Origin: Ectopseudomonas chengduensis
Lineage (GTDB): Bacteria; Pseudomonadota; Gammaproteobacteria; Pseudomonadales; Pseudomonadaceae
DNA length: 64,000 nt
Direction of reading: 5' to 3'
Assembly (NCBI RefSeq): GCF_900102635.1
Contig: NZ_FMZQ01000006.1
Location: forward strand, 186,001 to 250,000
Shown here: positions 1-8,208 of the stretch, piece by piece
Numbering within the stretch: the first letter of the stretch is position 1
Layout of the letters: each line of letters starts with the position of its first letter
Position numbers and translations under genes: made by a program
The notes under the pieces: generated by a model
Told to the model about the DNA's origin: nothing
The model's input: only the letters and a program-made list of their open reading frames with translations
The model's database searches: none

Positions 1-1
1 C

Positions 2-589
2 TTCGGCAATCTTATCGGCGCTGTCGGTTGCTACCTCCTGGAATACAAATCACGCGAGCATTTTCTGATCAGCCACCTGATGCAGCTGCTTGCCTATCAC
101 GACAGCCTGACCGGGCTGCACAACCGTCGTAGCTTCAATCGACAGTTCGAGCGCCTGTGGCGCCAGGCGCAGCGTGACGGCATATCGATTGCGTTGCTGC
201 TCTGCGACATCGACCATTTCAAGGCCTACAACGACTGCTACGGTCATCAGGCTGGCGACGCGGCTTTGCAGCGTGTCGGCTCACTTATCAAGCAGGCGGC
301 GCGGCGACCACTGGATATGGGCGTACGGCTTGGCGGTGAGGAGTTCGCGCTGCTGTTGTTCGACATCAGTGCCGATGAAGCCAGGCAACGCGCCGAGGCC
401 CTGCGCCATTCGCTGGAGGAGGCAGGCATTGCCCACCGCGGCTCCGATAGCGCCGATGTACTGACCATGTCCATCGGCGTCGCCTGCCTTAGCCCGGATA
501 GTCAGCCTGAATTGAGCCAGCTCTACGAACAGGCTGACCGAGCGCTATACGAGGCCAAGGCTTTCGGGCGTAACAGGGTGGCGGCCTGA
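2..589 (+). CDS. Diguanylate cyclase (GGDEF), 3' part
   Basis: Makes cyclic di-GMP from two GTP. The reading frame is open from base 2, so the gene starts outside the window; 195 codons are present. The first residues look like the end of a membrane helix (FGNLIGAVGCYLL), followed by a full GGDEF domain. The active-site loop reads GGEEF (about 340-356) and an inhibitory RxxD I-site (RPLD) lies exactly five residues before it, so product inhibition is expected. The next genes are MarR, FimV-like and PlpD; from memory this is the neighbourhood of PA3343 (HsbD) in P. aeruginosa, a diguanylate cyclase of the HsbR-HsbA flagella/biofilm pathway. The HsbD assignment rests on this synteny and is inferred, since the N-terminal part is not visible. 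Confidence 0.9.
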   Translation, partial: FGNLIGAVGCYLLEYKSREHFLISHLMQLLAYHDSLTGLHNRRSFNRQFERLWRQAQRDGISIALLLCDIDHFKAYNDCYGHQAGDAALQRVGSLIKQAARRPLDMGVRLGGEEFALLLFDISADEARQRAEALRHSLEEAGIAHRGSDSADVLTMSIGVACLSPDSQPELSQLYEQADRALYEAKAFGRNRVAA

Positions 590-680
590 CTTGCAGTCGG
601 GGCGCAACGAGCCGGTCGCATTCTGCAACGCTCATGGCGCAATCTGCGCTTGCCCTGCGCATCGGGTTATGGCTAGCTGG

Positions 681-699
681 CTAATAATTAGTTTTTGAC
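681..699. promoter_or_regulatory. Candidate MarR operator
   Basis: An 11-bp palindrome CTAATAATTAG followed directly by TTTTTGAC lies about 30 bases before the MarR start. The string TTTTTGAC recurs at 1211-1218, between this gene and the FimV-like gene. MarR proteins usually bind AT-rich palindromes over their own promoters. The role is inferred. Confidence 0.3.
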
Positions 700-721
700 C
701 TTTGTATGAGTCCGCTTGCCC

Positions 722-1153
722 ATGTCTTACCCCGATCAACATCGCTTTGCCATGCAGGTTGCCCAGCTATCCCGTGCCTGGCGTTCCGAACTCGATAGAC
801 GCCTGGTAGGGCTGGGCCTGTCCCAGGCCCGCTGGCTGGTGCTGCTGCACCTGGCGCGCTTCAGTGAAATGCCGACCCAGCGTGAATTGGCGCAAAGCAT
901 CGGCGTAGAAGGGCCGACGCTGGCGCGTCTACTCGACAGTCTCGAAAGTCAGGGGCTGGTTATTCGCGTGGCGGTACCCGAAGACCGCCGTGCCAAGAAG
1001 ATTGCGCTGCAGCCGGACGCGCAGCCTTTGATCGAGAAGATCGAAGCGATTTCCACCCAACTGCGCCATGAAGTCTTCGCCGGCATCGACGAGGAGGATC
1101 TGCGTCGCTGTCAGCAGGTGCACGCTCGAGTGCTCGGCAACCTGATGAAGTGA
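722..1153 (+). CDS. MarR family transcriptional regulator
   Basis: Small winged-helix dimeric repressor of 143 residues. The centre carries the MarR DNA-binding pattern: QRELAQSIGVEGPTLARLL recognition helices followed by the wing residues PEDRRAKKI. Closest to the SlyA-like branch. The ATG at 722 is preferred; an in-frame TTG at 716 would add two residues. A palindrome CTAATAATTAG (681-691) in its own upstream region is a possible autoregulatory site. The downstream FimV-like and PlpD genes are the same neighbours as in the PA3341-PA3339 area of P. aeruginosa (from memory). The ligand is unknown. Confidence 0.9.
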   Translation: MSYPDQHRFAMQVAQLSRAWRSELDRRLVGLGLSQARWLVLLHLARFSEMPTQRELAQSIGVEGPTLARLLDSLESQGLVIRVAVPEDRRAKKIALQPDAQPLIEKIEAISTQLRHEVFAGIDEEDLRRCQQVHARVLGNLMK

Positions 1154-1170
1154 ACCGCCTGTACTGTCAA

Positions 1171-1200
1171 AAATCCGATCATTTTTTGATCGGTTTTTTT
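1171..1200 (+). terminator. Rho-independent terminator after MarR gene
   Basis: Stem CCGATCA (1175-1181) with TGATCGG (1187-1193), a loop of T residues, and a run of seven T at 1194-1200. Flanking A and T runs extend the stem. It sits 20 bases after the MarR stop codon. Confidence 0.85.
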
Positions 1201-1430
1201 CTGTGCCTAATTTTTGACTGATTCAACTTGATGGCACCGTGCTTTCGTCGGCAAACTGGCCCCCAAGCCGCTACTTTGTGAATTAGTAGCCATAATGCAA
1301 TTCGAGACGGCCTCGACAAGGACCTTGTCGCCCGTTCTCGAACTATCAAGGGCGCCAGCCTCCCGGCCAAGGGATGCTCAGACAGGAAGTCGAGGAGGTG
1401 GCGTTCGAGCCGGATAACCCTGGAGGTCAC

Positions 1431-3527
1431 ATGGCTCGGGTGCGTCAATTAATGTTGGGTCTGGCGTCGGGGTCCGCCCTCTATTCGGGAATGGCACCGG
1501 CGCTTGGTTTGGGTGAAATCACGCTCCATTCTGCGCTGAATCAGCCTTTCGAGGCCGAGATCGAGCTGCTGGAAGTGGGGGACCTGAGCGCGCAGGATCT
1601 GCGTGTTGGTCTGGCGCCAGCCGAGGTGTTCAGTCGTTCGGGCGTCGAGCGCTTCTACTTTCTCAACGATCTGCGTTTCACGCCGCTTCTGCAGGGTTCA
1701 CGTAGCGTGATCCGCGTGGTGTCGAACCGTCCGGTGCGTGAGCCATATCTGAACTTCATCGTCGAAGTGGCGCGTCCCAACGGCCAATTGCTGCGTGAGT
1801 ACACCGTGCTGCTGGATCCTCCCGGCTCTTCGGCTTACTCCGCCGTGGCTGCGCCAAGCGCTACGGCGCTTTCGCAACCCTCTACTCGCGCCGCAGCACC
1901 GCTCTCGCCGGTCAGCACGGTCACGCCGCCGAGTGCATCTGCTGGGCACCGTCATCAGGTCAGCCGTGGCGACAGTCTCTGGTCCATCGCCGCGCGTCTG
2001 CGTGAGCAGGGCAGTAAGCTGTCTCAGCAGGCGCTGATGGAGGGCATTCTTGCCCTTAACCCGAATGCCTTTGCTGGCGGCGATCCAAGTCGTCTACAGG
2101 CTGGCGCCGACCTGCTGCTGCCGGATGCCGCCCGTGCGGAGGCTGCCCAGCCGACTGCTGCTCCGGTCGCTGCCGAGGCCGCACCTGCGCTCGCTGAAAA
2201 CACTGCCGAAGGGCCCGTGAGCGCGCCTATGGCTGCCTTGGAGCCAGCACCGCAGCAAAGCGAAAGCCTGGAGCTGCTGGCCGAGAGGCAGCGCCAGGTC
2301 GATCTGGAGCTGGCCAACCAGGCGGCGGAAAATCTGCAGCTGCAACAAGGCTTGGCGCAACTGCAATTGCAACTGCAGCAGTTGCAGGAGCAATTGGCGC
2401 AGAAGGATGCTCAGTTGGCTGAGCTAGCTGCGCGCACCCCGGCCGAGCCGGTTGCCAAGCCCATTACCGCCGCGCCGGTCAGTGTCGAGGAGCCCGTGGC
2501 AGCAGAACGTGGCTGGTGGTCGACACTGTTGGCCGGTGGTCTTGGGCTTCTGCTGTTGCTCGGTGCGCTTTTCTGGGCCGTGCGGCGGCGTGGCGAGAAA
2601 ACCAGGCCGGTGGTGCAGGTACAACCAAAGGCGCAGCCACCGCAGCAACCGCCTCGTCCCCAACTCGCGGCGGTTGCCGCTCCGGTTGCCGCAGCTCCGG
2701 TGGTCAAGGCAGTACCGGCGCCGGCTCCGGTGCGTGCTCAAGGGCCGGTCGACCCGCTCGAGGCTGCCAATGTCTACATCGCCTACGGTCGCGTCAGCGA
2801 GGCGCGTGGTGAGCTGAGCAAGGCGCTGGCTCAGGACCCGCAGCGCAGCGATCTGCGCTTCCGTCTATTGGAAGTTCTGGCGCTGCTGGGTGACGGGGCG
2901 GGCTTCGCGCGTGAGGAGGCCGTGCTGCGCGCCGAAGCGTTCGACGCCGCACGCATCGATGCCCTGAAGGCGCGTCATCCTGATCTGCGGGTGACTCAGC
3001 AGGTACCGACTGAGGCTGTCGCTGAGCAGCAACCTGCGGCAGCACCTGCGACCGAGCCTGATTTTCAGCTCAACCTCGACGACCTGTCGCTGGATGCCGA
3101 CTGGGATCTGGTCAGCCCGTTCCCGGCAACTGCCAAGGCCAAACCCAAGGCCGCTGCTGAGCCGGAGTTCGATGCCTCGTTCGCCAGCAATCTGCAGGAG
3201 CTGCCCGAGGTGTTCGAACTGCACCATGAAGACGAGCAGTTGAGCGCCTTCGGTGAGATGGAAATGGTGCTCAGTGATGAGGTGCCGGCGCTGGATGACA
3301 ACTTCCTCGACGCTTTCGCCGGTGATGCCGATGCCACCGCTGCGCTGCAGGGCGACATCGACCACCTGGCAGGCAACCCGGAGCACATGGCCCAGCTCAA
3401 TCAGGCTCTGGCCTATATCAAGCAGGGCGATATCGCCACCGCCTGCGACATCCTCAACGAGGTGATCGACCACGGCGATGACGAGCAGAGGGAGGCCGCG
3501 CGCCAGTTGCTGGCGGAAATCGCCTGA
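1431..3527 (+). CDS. Short FimV-like LysM protein
   Basis: Inner-membrane, peptidoglycan-binding scaffold of the FimV/HubP family, 698 residues. Layout: signal segment, N-terminal FimV domain (about 25-140, GLGEITLHSALNQPF), LysM domain (about 174-230, HQVSRGDSLWSIAARL), coiled coil (about 278-334, Q/L-rich), one membrane helix (about 362-382), an Ala/Pro-rich cytoplasmic linker, TPR-like and acidic segment, and the short C-terminal FimV domain (last 45 residues, ending AARQLLAEIA). The ATG at 1431 has GGAGGT seven bases in front. Canonical pseudomonad FimV is about 900 residues and lies elsewhere (from memory), so this is a shorter paralogue of the PA3340 type. Such proteins organise polar type IV pili, secretion and cAMP signalling; its own role is not known. 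Confidence 0.88.
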   Translation: MARVRQLMLGLASGSALYSGMAPALGLGEITLHSALNQPFEAEIELLEVGDLSAQDLRVGLAPAEVFSRSGVERFYFLNDLRFTPLLQGSRSVIRVVSNRPVREPYLNFIVEVARPNGQLLREYTVLLDPPGSSAYSAVAAPSATALSQPSTRAAAPLSPVSTVTPPSASAGHRHQVSRGDSLWSIAARLREQGSKLSQQALMEGILALNPNAFAGGDPSRLQAGADLLLPDAARAEAAQPTAAPVAAEAAPALAENTAEGPVSAPMAALEPAPQQSESLELLAERQRQVDLELANQAAENLQLQQGLAQLQLQLQQLQEQLAQKDAQLAELAARTPAEPVAKPITAAPVSVEEPVAAERGWWSTLLAGGLGLLLLLGALFWAVRRRGEKTRPVVQVQPKAQPPQQPPRPQLAAVAAPVAAAPVVKAVPAPAPVRAQGPVDPLEAANVYIAYGRVSEARGELSKALAQDPQRSDLRFRLLEVLALLGDGAGFAREEAVLRAEAFDAARIDALKARHPDLRVTQQVPTEAVAEQQPAAAPATEPDFQLNLDDLSLDADWDLVSPFPATAKAKPKAAAEPEFDASFASNLQELPEVFELHHEDEQLSAFGEMEMVLSDEVPALDDNFLDAFAGDADATAALQGDIDHLAGNPEHMAQLNQALAYIKQGDIATACDILNEVIDHGDDEQREAARQLLAEIA

Positions 3528-3550
3528 CCGCCTCTGCTGCTGCACCTGAC

Positions 3551-3580
3551 GAGGCCGCGCATATGCGCGGCCTCGTCGTT
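3551..3580. terminator. Bidirectional terminator between convergent genes
   Basis: Perfect 24-base palindrome (3551-3574, arms GAGGCCGCGCAT and ATGCGCGGCCTC) followed by a T-rich tail on the plus strand. It separates the FimV-like gene from the convergent plpD gene, so it may serve both. Confidence 0.7.
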
Positions 3581-5767
3581 TCAGAAGCTCTTGCCCAGGT
3601 TCAGATACAGCGCCTTTTCCCGCTCGTCGTTGAAGCCGTAGCTGAAGTTCAGCGGGCCTAGCGGTGTATCCAGACCAAGGAAGATGCTGGCGGCGTTGAT
3701 ATAGCCGCTGTCGAAGGCGTTGTCGTTGTTCCAGGCGCGGCCGCGCTCCAGCGACAGGCCCAGGTACAGCGGGAAGTTCAGCGGCAACATCGAGGTTTGC
3801 GTCATACGCCGGTAGTAGATCATCCGCGCCAACGCCATGTTCTGGCCGCTCAGCGAGTCCTGACGAAAGCCGGACAGCTCCTGGGCGCCACCGAGAATGA
3901 AGCCCGAGGTGACCACTTCTGCCTCATCCAGGGTGCGTCCGTAGCGCCCGCCGAACAGCCAGGTGTTGGGTCCGTGGCTGTAGGCCTTGTCCAGCTTCAG
4001 CTGCCATTGCCGATATTCCTCGTCCGAGCCCAGCCCGCGATCATACTTGCGCAGCATCAGGCCGATGTCCTCGCCGGTACGCGGGAAGTCGAGGTTGTCG
4101 AGGGTGTCGAAGGAGTACAGCAGTTCGTAGTACCCCTCGCTGAAACTGAAGCTGGGCAGGTCGCGCTCGCCGACGCGTACATCCGCCTCGCCCCAGGCCT
4201 GAGCGATGCCGAAACGAATCTCGCCGTTGTTGGCAATCTGCCGGCCTAGATTGAGGCCATAGCCGTAACGCTCCAGGCGGTATTCGGCGATGGGGTCGTT
4301 GTCCAGGATCGCTTCGACGTTCTGTGCCTCGCCGAACAGGTAGGGTGCGACGAAGTAGCGCGAGCCGGCGTCCAGCGGTTGATAGAACTCGCTGTAGAGC
4401 TCCTGGCGGTCACCCAGCTGCAGGCGTGTCAGCCATTCGGCGCCGAGCTCGTTGATGCCGTTGATGCGGTAACTGGCGCCGATGTTGAAAGCGCTGTCGC
4501 CACGCATGTCATCGGACAGGTTCAACCCCAGGCGCAGGTAGTCGGTGCCGGTACGTTTGCCGCGGGCATCGATCACCAGAGCACTGCCGCGCTCGTCCAG
4601 CGGCTCTACCCGGTATTGCACGCGCTCGAAGTAGTCCAGGCCGTACAGCGTGCCCATGTCTTTCTGCAGGCGATCCATGTCCAGTGGCTCGCCGAGCGGT
4701 TGGCGAATATGCCGGCGAATCACTGCATCGCCGACTTTCGAGTCGTTTTCCACCTGAATCTCGCGAATCACCGGTGTGCGCTGTTCGCGCGAGCGCGCCA
4801 TGGCCAACGCCGGGTTGCCGGCGCTGCTGGTGCGCAAGCGAGCCAGGCGCTCTGCCTGAATCTGCGTGGCGCGATAACCGGCGTCCATCATCTGTTCGCC
4901 ACGATTGAAGTCGGCGACGCCGAAGCCGGCCAGAGGAGGCAGGATCAATACGTCGTCCGCCTCCAGGGTTTCGAGTTGGGCCTCGGAGTTCTTGCGCATC
5001 ATCAGGTTGATCGATTGGTTCATCACGTCGACCACGGTGAGCAGGTCCTTGGCCGGTTTAAGTGGCATACCCAGGTCGACGACGATGACGTGATCGACGC
5101 CCATCTGCCGCGCGACGTCGATTGGCACGTTGTTGACCATGCCGCCGTCGACCAGCAGGCGGCCGTCCACTTCCACCGGGGCGAACACCGCAGGGATCGA
5201 CATACTGGCGCGCATCACTTGCGGCAGGTGGCCGCTGCTCATGATCACCTGTTCACCCGTGACCACATCGGTGGCCACGGCGCGATAGGGGATCGGCAGA
5301 TGATCGAAATCGCGGGTGGCGCTGCGATGCACCAGCAGGCTTTCCAGCAGCAGCGCCAGGTTCTGGCCCTGAATCACGCCCAGCGGCAGGCCCAGGCTGC
5401 CGTCGTCGCGGAAGCTGAGTTTCTGCTTGATCAGAAAATCACGGTCGTCCTGCTTGCGGCGAAAGGGGATGTCCTCGCGTGGCGGTGAGTCGGACAGTGC
5501 CTGTTGCCAGTCCAGTTCCAGCGCCAGGCGCTCAAGCTCCGCCACCGAATAGCCGGCGGCATAAAGCCCACCGACGATGGCACCCATGCTGGTGCCGGCG
5601 ATGGCGTCGATGCGAATACCCTGTTCCTCCAGCGCCTTGAGCACACCAATGTGCGCCAGGCCACGGGCGGCGCCGCCTGACAGCACCAGGCCGACGCGTT
5701 CGGCGGCGACGACGGGCAGGCTGGACAGGGCGAACAGGCAGAGCAGCGAAAAGAGCAGGCGGCGCAT
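3581..5767 (-). CDS. plpD: Patatin-like phospholipase, type Vd autotransporter
   Basis: Secreted lipolytic enzyme (phospholipase A1 in P. aeruginosa PlpD) fused to its own transporter; 728 residues from the ATG at 5767. Signal peptide 1-21 (RRLLFSLLCLFALSSLPVVA), patatin domain (about 23-300), a POTRA domain (about 330-400) and a C-terminal 16-strand surface-antigen barrel ending in F. The catalytic dyad is visible: oxyanion loop GGAARG, nucleophile Ser60 in GTSMG and Asp207 in DGG, the same numbers recalled for PlpD. A longer start (TTG at 5794) would spoil the signal peptide. It is convergent with the FimV-like gene, as in PA3340-PA3339. All key residues are intact. Confidence 0.95.
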   Translation of the reverse strand: MRRLLFSLLCLFALSSLPVVAAERVGLVLSGGAARGLAHIGVLKALEEQGIRIDAIAGTSMGAIVGGLYAAGYSVAELERLALELDWQQALSDSPPREDIPFRRKQDDRDFLIKQKLSFRDDGSLGLPLGVIQGQNLALLLESLLVHRSATRDFDHLPIPYRAVATDVVTGEQVIMSSGHLPQVMRASMSIPAVFAPVEVDGRLLVDGGMVNNVPIDVARQMGVDHVIVVDLGMPLKPAKDLLTVVDVMNQSINLMMRKNSEAQLETLEADDVLILPPLAGFGVADFNRGEQMMDAGYRATQIQAERLARLRTSSAGNPALAMARSREQRTPVIREIQVENDSKVGDAVIRRHIRQPLGEPLDMDRLQKDMGTLYGLDYFERVQYRVEPLDERGSALVIDARGKRTGTDYLRLGLNLSDDMRGDSAFNIGASYRINGINELGAEWLTRLQLGDRQELYSEFYQPLDAGSRYFVAPYLFGEAQNVEAILDNDPIAEYRLERYGYGLNLGRQIANNGEIRFGIAQAWGEADVRVGERDLPSFSFSEGYYELLYSFDTLDNLDFPRTGEDIGLMLRKYDRGLGSDEEYRQWQLKLDKAYSHGPNTWLFGGRYGRTLDEAEVVTSGFILGGAQELSGFRQDSLSGQNMALARMIYYRRMTQTSMLPLNFPLYLGLSLERGRAWNNDNAFDSGYINAASIFLGLDTPLGPLNFSYGFNDEREKALYLNLGKSF

Positions 5768-5838
5768 GGTGGATTCCGGCAGGTGCAGAGACAAAGGCCG
5801 TTATTATAGGCATCAAGCCCCACAGTAGAGCCGCTGCC

Positions 5839-6123
5839 ATGTCCGATCAGAAGCCCGAAATCGTCATCACCTATTGCACCCAGTGTCAGTGGCTGCTGCG
5901 CGCCGCGTGGCTGGCTCAGGAACTGCTGAGCACCTTTGCCGACGAGCTCGGCCGGGTCAGCCTGGAGCCGGGCACCGGCGGCGTGTTCCGCATCCTCTGC
6001 GATGGCCAGCAGATCTGGGAACGCAAGGCCGATGGTGGTTTCCCCGAGGCCAAGGTGCTCAAGCAGAGGGTGCGCGATCTGATCGACCCGACCCGCGACC
6101 TAGGCCACAACGACCGCCCTTGA
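5839..6123 (+). CDS. SelT/SelW/SelH-type thioredoxin-fold protein
   Basis: 94 residues; opens EIVITYCTQCQWLLRA, the CxxC redox motif of the selenoprotein W family after its first strand. The centre (GTGGVFRILCDGQQIWERK) and GGFPEAKVLKQRVRD match the Rdx domain. The family is thought to act in cytosolic redox control, but substrates are unknown in bacteria. It starts 71 bases from the divergent plpD start, so the two share a promoter region. Both positions are ordinary cysteine codons; no selenocysteine. Confidence 0.88.
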   Translation: MSDQKPEIVITYCTQCQWLLRAAWLAQELLSTFADELGRVSLEPGTGGVFRILCDGQQIWERKADGGFPEAKVLKQRVRDLIDPTRDLGHNDRP

Positions 6124-6237
6124 TCGGATACGTAGCAGAAGCTTTACCCCCCCTTTACACAGGGCTTACCCCGAGCCTGCGAGTGCGCGCGAATAATTTG
6201 CCTCGAGCCGATATGGCCATTCTGTGAGAGGTGAAGT

Positions 6238-6732
6238 ATGTCGCTGCAACGCTCTGTGATCCTGGTACTGATGACCCTGGTGCTTTCTGCCCAGGCACTG
6301 GCAGGCCCGCCCGGTCCTGGCGGGCCTGCTCTAGGTGGCCCTGGTTGGGGTAAGTGGGGCCCCGGCCCCGGCGGTCATCGCCATGGTTTGCCGGAGGGCG
6401 CTCGTGAGCTATGGATCGGCAGTGCGCTGTACTTTGTCGCAGCAGGCACCTACTACCTGTGGAACGCCAATGCCCAGCGTTATGAGGTCGTCACACCGCC
6501 GCCAGTCATACAGGGCAATAGCGTCGCCAGCTATGAAGTGATCGCCTATCCAGCCAGCGGACAGAGTGTCGAGCAACAGGGGCGTGATCGTTATGAGTGC
6601 CACAGCTGGGCCGTGGGACAGAGCGGTTTCGACCCTGCCACCACAACCCGTCCAGTAGGTGCCGATTCCACCGAGCGTTATCGCCGGGCGTTGGGCGCCT
6701 GTCTGACGGGGCGTGGTTACAGCGTCAACTGA
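6238..6732 (+). CDS. Secreted DUF6515-like small protein
   Basis: 164 residues with a clear signal peptide (MSLQRSVILVLMTLVLSAQALA), then a Gly/Pro-rich, His-containing stretch (23-50). The middle part YFVAAGTYYLWNANAQRYEVV and the C-terminal DRYECHSWAVGQSGFDP are features I recognise from a family of small exported proteobacterial proteins (DUF6515-like). Two cysteines (in YECHSW and GACLTG) could form a disulfide. GAGAGGTGAAGT upstream gives a plausible ribosome site. Function unknown. Confidence 0.75.
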   Translation: MSLQRSVILVLMTLVLSAQALAGPPGPGGPALGGPGWGKWGPGPGGHRHGLPEGARELWIGSALYFVAAGTYYLWNANAQRYEVVTPPPVIQGNSVASYEVIAYPASGQSVEQQGRDRYECHSWAVGQSGFDPATTTRPVGADSTERYRRALGACLTGRGYSVN

Positions 6733-6763
6733 TCAGCAGGGCGCCTGGCGATCGGTTGGGTAT

Positions 6764-6818
6764 GTAGGAGCCGGCTTGCTGGCGATGATCACCGCATCGC
6801 CGGCAAGCCGGCTCCTAC
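6764..6818. repeat. REP-type palindrome (family 2)
   Basis: Inverted arms GTAGGAGCCGGCTTGC and GCAAGCCGGCTCCTAC around GGCGATG...CATCGCC, followed by CTTTG. This is a common Pseudomonas REP variety, with a different core from the CGCGGCGAAT/GCTTCGCCCC family found elsewhere in the window. It lies between convergent genes and could also help transcription termination. Confidence 0.85.
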
Positions 6819-6849
6819 CTTTGCTTACTCTGCAAAGGCATTTCGGGCG

Positions 6850-7701
6850 TCAGCGCGCCATCCGCGCCGAAACGAAGATGGCGCTGACGATCAGCACGCC
6901 TCCGGCCAGCATGCGCAGCGTTGGCTGCTCGCTGAACAGCCACCAGGCGAACAGAATCCCGTAGACCGGTTCCAGGGCGAAGATCACTGCCGTGGTGCGC
7001 GCCTTGAGCACGCGCAGGCTGGCGACGAACAGGCTGTGTGCCAGGCCTGTGCAGAAGATGCCGAGCATGGCCAGCCACAGCCAGTCCACCGGGCGCACGC
7101 TGGGCAGCAGCGGCCAGGCCAGCAGCAGGAAGCAGATCAGCACCGTGATGTTCTGGTACAGCGCGGCCTTTACCGGGTCGAGGCCACGGGTGCTGGCGCG
7201 ATTGAGCAGTGACAGCAGGGCGAAGAGAAAGCCCGACAACACTGCCCACAGCAATCCGACTGTGGCGTCACTGTTCAGGCTGAACTCGGGCGTGACCAGG
7301 ATCAGCCCCACGCATACCACGCCGACCATGGCGAACTCGCCGGGGCGGGTGCGCTCGCGAAACAGCAGACCCTCCAGCAGTACCGTGAAGGCCGGGAAGC
7401 TGGCGAAGCCGAGGGTGGCGATGGCCACGCCGGAGACTTTCACCGCTTCGAAGAAGGTGACCCAGTGCGTGCCCAGTAGCAGACCGCCGAGTGCCAGCAG
7501 AGCCATCTGCCGTAGGCTCGGGCGAACCGCATTGCGGCTGCGCCAGAGCACCGCAGCCAGGCTCAAGGCGAGCACGGCGAAAAACGCGCGGCCGCCTGCA
7601 ATCATGTTCGGCGTGGTCGCCGCCAGTTTGCCGAAAATGCCCGACAGGCCGAACAGCAGGGCACCAAGGTGAATCGCCAGCAGGGCGTTACGTTCCGTCA
7701 T
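6850..7701 (-). CDS. DMT superfamily (EamA) exporter
   Basis: 283 residues with ten hydrophobic segments arranged as two EamA repeats (about 5-135 and 150-280), typical of inner-membrane metabolite or drug exporters. The second repeat has the usual FALEPVYGILFAWWLFSEQP motif near helix 9. Its ATG overlaps the csaA stop by four bases (ATGA), so the two are translationally coupled. The substrate cannot be told from sequence. Confidence 0.88.
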   Translation of the reverse strand: MTERNALLAIHLGALLFGLSGIFGKLAATTPNMIAGGRAFFAVLALSLAAVLWRSRNAVRPSLRQMALLALGGLLLGTHWVTFFEAVKVSGVAIATLGFASFPAFTVLLEGLLFRERTRPGEFAMVGVVCVGLILVTPEFSLNSDATVGLLWAVLSGFLFALLSLLNRASTRGLDPVKAALYQNITVLICFLLLAWPLLPSVRPVDWLWLAMLGIFCTGLAHSLFVASLRVLKARTTAVIFALEPVYGILFAWWLFSEQPTLRMLAGGVLIVSAIFVSARMAR

Positions 7702-8033
7702 GCCAGGCGCGCACCGTTGGGCAATGGCTGGTCGAATCCGGCGAGGACGACACGGTTGTCGTTGTCATAGACACCGGTGACCAGCACTTCCGAGCGCACC
7801 CCGGCGATGCGCTTGGGGGCGAAATTGCACACGCACAGCACCTGGCGACCAATCAGCGCGTCACAATCGTAGTGCGCGGTGATCTGCGCGCTGGAGGTCT
7901 TGACGCCCAGTTCGCCGAGATCCACATCCAGCACGTAGGCCGGCTTCACTGCCTTTTCATTGGGACGAGCGCTGCGAATGGTGCCGACGCGCAGCTCCAC
8001 TTTCTCGAAATCCTGCCATTCGATGGTTTGCAT
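7698..8033 (-). CDS. csaA: CsaA tRNA-binding domain protein
   Basis: 111 residues forming one OB-fold tRNA-binding domain of the MetG C-terminal/Arc1p type (FEKVELRVGTIRSARPNEKA, QITAHYDCDALIGRQVLCVCNF, SEVLVTGVYD). CsaA was described as a chaperone linked to protein export in Bacillus; its bacterial role is still poorly defined. First gene of a two-gene unit with the EamA exporter. PAO1 has csaA at PA3221, consistent with the synteny of this stretch. Confidence 0.92.
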   Translation of the reverse strand: MQTIEWQDFEKVELRVGTIRSARPNEKAVKPAYVLDVDLGELGVKTSSAQITAHYDCDALIGRQVLCVCNFAPKRIAGVRSEVLVTGVYDNDNRVVLAGFDQPLPNGARLA

Positions 8034-8155
8034 GGGGTACTCCTCGATGATGCGGCGCAGTCTAGGCGGCGCAGGCGATAGCTGTCTGTCGCGGGAGTGA
8101 TGAGTTTTGTCGCCAGGCTCTCGTTAACATCTCGGGTGCGTGCGGCAAACCCGCT

Positions 8156-8177
8156 GTAGCCCGGATGAAATTCGGGG
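8156..8177. repeat. Short dispersed palindrome GTAGCCCGGATGAAAT
   Basis: Sequence GTAGCCCGGATGAAATTCGGGG; the same unit appears inverted at 29186-29209. A short palindromic repeat frequent in Pseudomonas intergenic DNA. The rest of the 175-base gap (8034-8208) shows nothing else I can name. Confidence 0.5.
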
Positions 8178-8208
8178 CGAGTTCACGGGCGGGGCGCGAA
8201 TAAGGGTG

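Noticed and set aside
4379..5488. 369-codon open frame on the plus strand
   Set aside because: It lies antisense to plpD, whose domains and catalytic residues are complete; the frame has His/Val/Ala-rich, low-complexity sequence typical of a GC-rich shadow.
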